Shown one piece after another: positions 58,969 through 64,000 of a stretch of 64,000 nt of DNA. The notes below the pieces were generated by a model. It ran no database searches. It worked only from the letters and a program-made list of their open reading frames with translations, and was not told where the DNA came from. Numbering within the stretch: the first letter of the stretch is position 1; every line of letters begins with the position of its first letter. Origin of the DNA: Motiliproteus sp047633175. Its GTDB lineage: Bacteria; Pseudomonadota; Gammaproteobacteria; Pseudomonadales; Balneatricaceae. The translations under genes and the position numbers were made by a program. Location of the stretch: positions 18,229-82,228 of the forward strand of contig JBLIEQ010000018.1 of the NCBI GenBank assembly GCA_047633175.1, in the 5' to 3' direction.

Positions 58969-59907
58969 TTGCTCTTGCAGCCCCAACATCTGGATAAGCC
59001 GTTTTCCTTCTTTCATGTGACTTCCGCCTTTTCCGAAGCGCAGTGTGCCGCGCTTGAAGACCTGTTTTTGCAAGCCGGAGAGTGGCAACATCATGGGGGT
59101 GATTTTTACAGTTGTTCACTCAGGGACGTTACCGAAACTCTTCCGGCAATGTTTCAGGACGAGGCGCTCGTTAGAATGCGCGAGATCACCGGATTACCCC
59201 TCGTGAACCGTGTGTTGGTCACGGTTCAGCGCATGCTGCCTGGACAGGTGATAGGGTTACATAGCGACAGACCGCTGTTGGGTTATGAGTTCGTGCGCTT
59301 GATCGTACAGCTCAATAAGCAATGGCAGCCTGAGCAGGGGGGTGTTCTGGAACTCTTTTCATCACCAGAGAGTGCGGCGTCTTTCAGACTCGATCCTGAA
59401 TACAACACCGCGTTTGGCTTTTCGCTGCACGCGGACTCATATCATGCAGTCACCCAGGTTACTCAGCCGCGACAGACAGTGGTCTTCAATTTCTGGCATG
59501 CGGCGAATACCGTCGAACTTGCGACGCACCTACAAACTCTGTTTGCCAACCTGCACTTCTCCGAGTTACCGACAGCACTCGATGCTGTTGCCTCGGCTGC
59601 CGAATTGAACCTCCCCGAGGAGTTAACCTTTCGTGCAGGTACGGCTGCGATTGCATTGCAGCGCTGGGGTTATGACGAGGCGGTCGTTGTCGCCGGCTAC
59701 CAGCACAGCGCAGGACTTGCTAGCTGCAACAGGGATGATCCCGAGACGTATGCAGCGGTACTTTTGGCGGATTGGATTGCTTTCTTGTATCTGGAGTCGT
59801 TCGATCTGGCACGCTGGAAAACGTTGCGTAGCGAACTTGATGGCATAGAAGTATTTACGCGGCTGATGCCCACCTGGCAGCTTTGTTTACCGGAATTAAG
59901 TGTATAG
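58969..59907 (+). CDS. 2-oxoglutarate/Fe(II) oxygenase-like protein with an uncharacterised C-terminal domain
   Basis: The first half of this 312-aa protein is a cupin-fold 2OG-Fe(II) oxygenase with metal ligands His98-x-Asp100 (GLHSDRP), distal His159 (SYHAVTQV) and Arg168, which would bind 2-oxoglutarate; residues RLIVQLNKQW and NTAFGFSL fit the core. Residues about 185-312 have no family I recognise. It begins at TTG 58969, 8 bases after GGAG; a second TTG lies two codons later. Substrate unknown; relatives hydroxylate peptides, amino acids or small molecules. Confidence 0.75.
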   Translation: MLLQPQHLDKPFSFFHVTSAFSEAQCAALEDLFLQAGEWQHHGGDFYSCSLRDVTETLPAMFQDEALVRMREITGLPLVNRVLVTVQRMLPGQVIGLHSDRPLLGYEFVRLIVQLNKQWQPEQGGVLELFSSPESAASFRLDPEYNTAFGFSLHADSYHAVTQVTQPRQTVVFNFWHAANTVELATHLQTLFANLHFSELPTALDAVASAAELNLPEELTFRAGTAAIALQRWGYDEAVVVAGYQHSAGLASCNRDDPETYAAVLLADWIAFLYLESFDLARWKTLRSELDGIEVFTRLMPTWQLCLPELSV

Positions 59908-60010
59908 GCCTTTCAGAGCTCCAGTGTGGAAAAAGAGGGGCTGGAAAATGGGAACAGATGTTTTTTCTGCTGCTAATCTCAGACGATGCAGGCATGCCGC
60001 CTAACCTTGT

Positions 60011-60931
60011 TCACACAGATGGCAAGCTGAGTCCCTTATTCGAATCAAAGACCATCCCCTGCAGACGGCTGACAAACCAGGCTAATCCCTTGCCCTTGTT
60101 GGTATTACGCCAGGCCACAGAGATTGACTGAGGCGGACGCGATTCTTCCAGCTGAATCAGCCGCAACCTTCCGTCATTCAGCTCTCTTTCAATGCGATGG
60201 CGTGGAAGATATCCGACCCCCAACCCCCGGCACTGCGCTGCGATCTTGTGCTCCATGGAGGGCACCACTATCCGTGAACGACCATCCAGCAGGCCCGCTG
60301 ACCGAACCGGTAGATCACGTGAGCTATCGGCAACGATGATCGTGGGATGATGTTGAATGGCAGACAGGGGCAACGGCTGTGGCAACGCAGCCAGAGGGTG
60401 GTTGGCCGCTACCGCAAATTCAAACACCACCTGTCCTAACGCATGGATGCCAAACCCCTGGCTAGGGGGCTCCCCCTCAGCACCGATAACGATATCACAG
60501 CGCTCTGCGTTCAACGCATCCCAGGAACCCCCCAAGACCTCTTCGATCAGCCGCACTTCTGTACGGGGTTGAAGCGCTTGAAAAGCGTCGATCAGAGCGT
60601 AGATCGGCCCGCAGTCCAACACCGTATCCACACCTATGCGCAGCTCCAGCTCCCAGCCGTCTGCGGTCTGTTTGACGAGAGCGGTCAGCTCTTCGGTGGC
60701 CATCAGGATCTGTCGCCCCTGTTCCAGCATCAGCCGTCCAATAGGGGTGAGTTCCGCCTTACGCCGACTACGGTCAAACAGGGTAACGCCCAGATCCGCT
60801 TCCAACTTGTTGATGGTATATGAAATGGCGGAAGGAACACGAAACAATTCATCGGCCGCTGCGGCGAAGCTACGACGGCGATCGATCGCATCCAGGGTTC
60901 GTAAAGCATCAAGGGTAATGGGTGAAAACAT
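60011..60931 (-). CDS. LysR-family regulator, YhaJ-like
   Basis: The 306-aa protein has an N-terminal winged helix (residues about 6-65: LDALRTLDAIDRRRSFAAAA, then DELFRVPSAISYTINKLEAD) and a periplasmic-binding-fold effector domain from about 90. It is divergent from doxX, pirin and yqjG genes, the set controlled in part by YhaJ in E. coli, which responds to aromatic breakdown products such as those of 2,4-dinitrotoluene. By analogy it should sense a quinone or nitroaromatic derivative (inference). An inverted repeat immediately upstream is its probable operator. Confidence 0.88.
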   Translation of the reverse strand: MFSPITLDALRTLDAIDRRRSFAAAADELFRVPSAISYTINKLEADLGVTLFDRSRRKAELTPIGRLMLEQGRQILMATEELTALVKQTADGWELELRIGVDTVLDCGPIYALIDAFQALQPRTEVRLIEEVLGGSWDALNAERCDIVIGAEGEPPSQGFGIHALGQVVFEFAVAANHPLAALPQPLPLSAIQHHPTIIVADSSRDLPVRSAGLLDGRSRIVVPSMEHKIAAQCRGLGVGYLPRHRIERELNDGRLRLIQLEESRPPQSISVAWRNTNKGKGLAWFVSRLQGMVFDSNKGLSLPSV

Positions 60932-60941
60932 AGTTCAAATA

Positions 60942-60962
60942 TTTTGATCTTTGAGATCAAAA
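60942..60962. promoter_or_regulatory. LysR-type operator candidate between the regulator and doxX
   Basis: TTTTGATC (60942-60949) and GATCAAAA (60955-60962) are perfect 8-base arms around TTTGA. It starts 11 bases upstream of the regulator's ATG and lies about 80 bases before doxX, as expected for LysR autoregulation and divergent activation. Confidence 0.7.
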
Positions 60963-61043
60963 ATCTCCGTTATTTTTTATCAGTTTACTTTTATATAGTA
61001 CTCACATCGATCAGCAATACTGACTTTATAGAGGAATACAGTG

Positions 61044-61532
61044 ATGGAAAGCAATCTTATCAAGCGCGCACTTGCCAGCGACAACCGTCTGACCGGCCTC
61101 GCGCTGCGTATCCCTGCGGGGATTATCTTCACCGCTCACGGTGCTCAAAAACTCTTTGCTGCCTTCGGTGGCTACGGACTGGAGGGTACCGGTCAATGGA
61201 TGGCCTCCATCGGTCTGGAGCCCGGCTACCTGATGGCCCTGGCAGCTGGCAGTGCTGAATTCTTCGGCGGTATCGCCCTGCTGCTTGGCTTTCTGGTACG
61301 TCCGGCGGCAGTGGTACTAGCCTTCACCATGCTGATGGCGATCTTCACGGTGCACCTCGCGAACGGCCTGTTTATGAGCAATAACGGTTACGAATTTGGC
61401 CTGTCTCTGTTAACTATCTCGGTAGCCCTGGCGTTAAACGGCGCAGGCGCGATGTCGGTCGACGGTTTGCTGACTCGCAAGTGGAGTGCCGCACTCGACC
61501 GTCCGCTTAACCAGAGCCCTACGTCTCCCTGA
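61044..61532 (+). CDS. DoxX-family membrane protein (YqjF/YhaH-like)
   Basis: The 162-aa protein has four hydrophobic segments typical of DoxX (LALRIPAGIIFTAHGAQKLF near residues 20-39, MALAAGSAEFFGGIALLLGF, AAVVLAFTMLMAIFTVHLAN, GLSLLTISVALALNGAG). The conserved HGAQKLF stretch is the DoxX/YqjF hallmark. ATG 61044 has GAGGA 8 bases upstream and is preferred over GTG 61041. First gene of a short run with pirin and glutathionyl-hydroquinone reductase, likely one operon. Confidence 0.9.
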   Translation: MESNLIKRALASDNRLTGLALRIPAGIIFTAHGAQKLFAAFGGYGLEGTGQWMASIGLEPGYLMALAAGSAEFFGGIALLLGFLVRPAAVVLAFTMLMAIFTVHLANGLFMSNNGYEFGLSLLTISVALALNGAGAMSVDGLLTRKWSAALDRPLNQSPTSP

Positions 61533-61582
61533 AACCAATGACCGGCGAGGGCGATGTCTTTTCCGCACACGAGGACCGCACT

Positions 61583-62269
61583 ATGATCACTCTAAGACTT
61601 GGCCACGAACGCGGGCACGGGAACCACGGCTGGCTGGATTCGCGTCACAGCTTCTCCTTTGCCAATTATTATGACCCCCGCCATATGGGCGTCTCGGCCT
61701 TGCGTGTCATCAATGATGATAGGGTTAAACCGGGGGCCGGCTTCGAGACACATGCACACCGGGACATGGAGATCATCAGCTATATCCTGGAAGGCAGTAT
61801 CGAGCATCAGGACACCCAGGGTATTCATACCTTATTGAAAGCGGGTGAGGTCCAGGTGATGAGTGCGGGTACAGGTATTGAGCACAGTGAGTTTAATGCG
61901 TCTGCCTCTGAGGATCTGCATTTTTTGCAGATCTGGATTCAACCGAACGAGAAGGGCGTGATGCCCCGCTACGCGCAGCAGGATTACTCTGAGGCCCAGG
62001 GTCTCACCCTGATCGTCTCACCTGACGGCCGCAACGGCTCTATGCCCATTCGCCAGCAGGCGAGCCTGTACAAGCTCAGTCTCGCAAACCAGGCAACGAC
62101 CTTTACCCCGTCCAAAGCGCGTACCTACTACCTGCACATTGCACGAGGGGCGCTGGAGGTTAATGGCATCCGTTTGCAGGCCGGTGACGGTGCGACTATC
62201 GACCATGAGCCCCTGCTCAATATCCAAGCGGCTGACCAGGCAGAAGGCCTGTTGTTCGAGTTACCCTGA
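61583..62269 (+). CDS. Pirin-family protein (YhaK-like quercetinase fold)
   Basis: A 228-aa bicupin. Metal ligands are visible: His57 and His59 in ETHAHRD, His101 and Glu103 in GIEHSEFN, matching the pirin pattern. Other landmarks are FSFANYYDPRHMGVSALRV and ILEGSIEHQDTQG. E. coli YhaK has lost these ligands; this one retains them and is closer to quercetinase-active YhhW-type pirins. ATG 61583 after GAGGACCGCACT was chosen over ATG 61538. It sits 50 bases after doxX. Confidence 0.9.
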   Translation: MITLRLGHERGHGNHGWLDSRHSFSFANYYDPRHMGVSALRVINDDRVKPGAGFETHAHRDMEIISYILEGSIEHQDTQGIHTLLKAGEVQVMSAGTGIEHSEFNASASEDLHFLQIWIQPNEKGVMPRYAQQDYSEAQGLTLIVSPDGRNGSMPIRQQASLYKLSLANQATTFTPSKARTYYLHIARGALEVNGIRLQAGDGATIDHEPLLNIQAADQAEGLLFELP

Positions 62270-62314
62270 ACCTGATTGACCACCAACCACCAACCACCAA
62301 CCAAGGAGAAAAAC

Positions 62315-63319
62315 ATGGGCCTATTAGTCGATGGCCAGTGGGTTGACCGCTGGTACGATACCCAATCCACCAGCGGACGTTTTGAGCGTAGCGAATCCCT
62401 GTTTCGTAACTGGATCACGGCAGATGGCAGCGCCGGGGTAACCGGTAGTGATGGTTTCAAGGCGGAGCCGGGGCGTTATCATCTGTATGTCTCACTGGCC
62501 TGTCCCTGGGCACACCGCGCTCTGGTCTTTCGAGTGCTCAAGGGGCTCGAAGCGATGATCAGTGTCTCTGTGGTCAATCCCCTGATGGCCGAACAGGGCT
62601 GGACCTTCGAACCTGGCGAGGGCGTAACGCCCGACACCCTCAACGGGTCGCGCTATCTACATGAGATCTACACCAAGGCTCAAGCCGACTACAGCGGGCG
62701 GGTCACCGTTCCGGTACTCTGGGATAAGCAGCGCAATACGATTGTCAGCAGTGAATCGGCCGACATCATCCGTATGTTCAACAGCGCCTTCGACCACCTG
62801 GGGGCAACCCCGAGTGACTTCTACCCCGAGGATTTGCGTACCGAGATCGATGTCCTCAACGACAGGATCTACGACAGCGTCAACAACGGCGTTTACAAGG
62901 CGGGCTTCGCCACTAGCCAGCCAGCGTACGAGCAGGCAGTCTATCCGCTGTTCGACAGCCTCGATGAGTTGGAAGAACGCCTGTCTACAAGGCGCTACCT
63001 GACGGGTGAGCGGATCACCGAAGCGGACTGGCGGCTGTTCACCACCTTGATTCGTTTCGATGCCGTCTACTACGGCCACTTTAAGTGCAACCTGAAACGC
63101 ATCGTCGATTACCCCCATCTCTGGGGCTATGTTCGAGAGTTATACCAGTGGCCCGGCATCGCCGGCACCGTCAATTTGGAACACATTAAAGCGCATTACT
63201 ACCGCAGCCACGCAACCATTAATCCAACCGGGGTGGTCCCTGTCGGGCCTGTATTTGAGCTGAATTCGGCTCACGGCCGCAGCCATCTGACCGGCAGTGT
63301 CACTCCTAACTCGGTCTAA
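62315..63319 (+). CDS. yqjG: Glutathionyl-hydroquinone reductase
   Basis: Xi-class glutathione transferase that reduces glutathionyl-hydroquinones. The 334-aa protein has the catalytic Cys63 in LACPWAHRALVFR and the family segments MFNSAFDHLG and DWRLFTTLIRFDAVYYGHFK. The ATG follows AAGGAGAAAAAC. The 45-base leader carries a CCACCAA tandem repeat (about 62279-62303). Together with DoxX, pirin and the LysR gene it makes a plausible quinone or aromatic-stress unit. Confidence 0.95.
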   Translation: MGLLVDGQWVDRWYDTQSTSGRFERSESLFRNWITADGSAGVTGSDGFKAEPGRYHLYVSLACPWAHRALVFRVLKGLEAMISVSVVNPLMAEQGWTFEPGEGVTPDTLNGSRYLHEIYTKAQADYSGRVTVPVLWDKQRNTIVSSESADIIRMFNSAFDHLGATPSDFYPEDLRTEIDVLNDRIYDSVNNGVYKAGFATSQPAYEQAVYPLFDSLDELEERLSTRRYLTGERITEADWRLFTTLIRFDAVYYGHFKCNLKRIVDYPHLWGYVRELYQWPGIAGTVNLEHIKAHYYRSHATINPTGVVPVGPVFELNSAHGRSHLTGSVTPNSV

Positions 63320-63321
63320 AA

Positions 63322-63333
63322 GGGGTCGGAGTT
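63322..63333 (+). repeat. Half copy of the 36-base palindrome
   Basis: GGGGTCGGAGTT, just after the yqjG stop, repeats the left arm of the palindrome at 63507. The stretch between them (63334-63506) has no gene; it contains GAACCCGTCCCTGGGGGCTCG, reminiscent of a common intergenic motif of marine gammaproteobacteria. Confidence 0.6.
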
Positions 63334-63506
63334 GAATAGCACTGACTTAAGCGATTTGAGTGCAAACTAACCCGTCCACTCCCTACAGAGAAAATTCCGA
63401 GACACGCCGTGAACCCGTCCCTGGGGGCTCGAATGCCGCGTCCCAGCTGGCATACGGTCTCGAAAGTCTTCTCTGCAGGCAGCGGCCTCTTAAGTAAGTG
63501 TCATTC

Positions 63507-63542
63507 GGGTCGGAGTTAAATTAATTAATTTAACTCCGACCC
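63507..63542. repeat. Perfect 36-base palindrome
   Basis: The arms are GGGTCGGAGTTAAATTAA and its exact complement TTAATTTAACTCCGACCC, with no loop, followed by CCTTT. Long perfect palindromes of this GGGGTCGGAGTTAAA type occur beside IS200/RAYT-like elements in other gammaproteobacteria; that link here is recalled, not demonstrated. Confidence 0.8.
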
Positions 63543-64000
63543 CTTTCGGCGCCCTCTCGAATTCTAGACAAAGTCCATTGGACTAATAGTCTTTTCCTAG
63601 TGCAGAAATCTAAGAATAATTCCTATTTATGTTGATTTTTAATTCATAGAAAATAAATTTATAAATGATGTTCAATTTCTACCAAAGAAGTTGGTTAGTA
63701 ATTTATAACTTTATATAAAAAATAGCAGATGGGTATGTTGCTTAATGGCGAATTGATGCTGTTAGCTCAGCATCAGTGTTTAAGTCGGCTTTTTTACAGG
63801 CGTTAATGTACTGTGACATTAAGATATGCGTGAGAGCGGACATTCACTGCCCAGAGTAATGAGTGGCTTTAGTCGGCCCAAAGGGGCCTCTTGGGGTCTG
63901 TGATCACGGCAACTGCCCTTGCTAGCCAGAAACATGGAAGCGGACACTGATTTTACTGTTCTGAGTGTTCGGTAACGGAAAGATCTGCGACAGAGCGGCC
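63543..64000. other. AT-rich region without recognisable genes
   Basis: From about 63590 to 63760 the sequence is strongly AT-rich (long runs such as AATAAATTTATAAATGATG), unlike the rest of the window. AGTCCATTGGACT (63571-63583) is a short palindrome. AGCGGACA is repeated near 63836 and 63940. No open frame of convincing length, homology or ribosome site was found. It may be the edge of an accessory segment or a decayed element. Confidence 0.6.

Noticed and set aside
63823..63903. Short frame from ATG near 63826 (about 25 codons)
   Set aside because: No ribosome site, no homology that I recognise and within a repeat-containing, gene-free region.

Overview
The window reads as core chromosome of a marine-type gammaproteobacterium, close to the Oceanospirillales/Pseudomonadales. 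FtsA, MurD, the MutT-ThiE fusion and the pilBCD-coaE-yacG order look Pseudomonas-like, and peptidoglycan is of the meso-diaminopimelate type. No genus can be named from sequence alone. No rRNA, CRISPR array, prophage or intact transposase was seen.

Layout. 1-14.8 kb is the division and cell wall (dcw) cluster: ftsI (3' end)-murE-murF-mraY-murD-ftsW-murG-murC-ddlB-ftsQ-ftsA-ftsZ-lpxC, tightly overlapped. Then come secA, argJ and a Nudix/ThiE fusion (15-20.2 kb). 20.2-26.3 kb holds yacG, coaE and the type IV pilus genes pilD-pilC-pilB on the minus strand, divergent from the pilin gene pilA. 26.9-30.8 kb is a lutABC lactate-oxidation operon with a divergent GntR regulator. 31-38.8 kb is the classical thrS-infC-rpmI-rplT-pheS-pheT-ihfA-merR block, with infC starting on AUU. 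Two identical tRNA-Pro(GGG) genes follow, then rfbBACD (dTDP-L-rhamnose), convergent proS, ansA, an XRE-like regulator and an Lrp-type regulator. 48.5-52.9 kb is a three-gene envelope operon: an RND/MMPL exporter, a LolA-like periplasmic protein and an outer-membrane barrel. 53.1-59.9 kb carries a queuosine-tRNA mannosyltransferase homologue, pdxB, a PilZ protein, a COG3199 NAD-kinase-like protein, a MYG1 homologue and a 2OG-Fe(II) oxygenase. 60-63.3 kb is a LysR/DoxX/pirin/glutathionyl-hydroquinone reductase group resembling E. coli yhaJ-yqjFG-yhaK. The last 700 bases hold no recognisable gene.

The most unusual property is not a gene but a pattern: truncated copies of gene ends lie beside their intact parents. 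Examples are the argJ 3' end, yacG 3' end (two extra copies, one 169 bp and identical by eye), coaE 5' end and the 5' end of the NAD-kinase-like gene. In addition, MurC, PilD, LutA and RfbD carry repeat-built in-frame insertions or tails, and intergenic spaces hold several families of short palindromic (REP-like) elements, two of which supply the stop codon of the upstream gene. Together they suggest a chromosome with high local tandem-duplication or slippage activity. No novel defence, mobile or biosynthetic system was found beyond this; the poorly described units are the MMPL/LolA-like/barrel trio, the regulator at 46.0 kb and several small orphan proteins.
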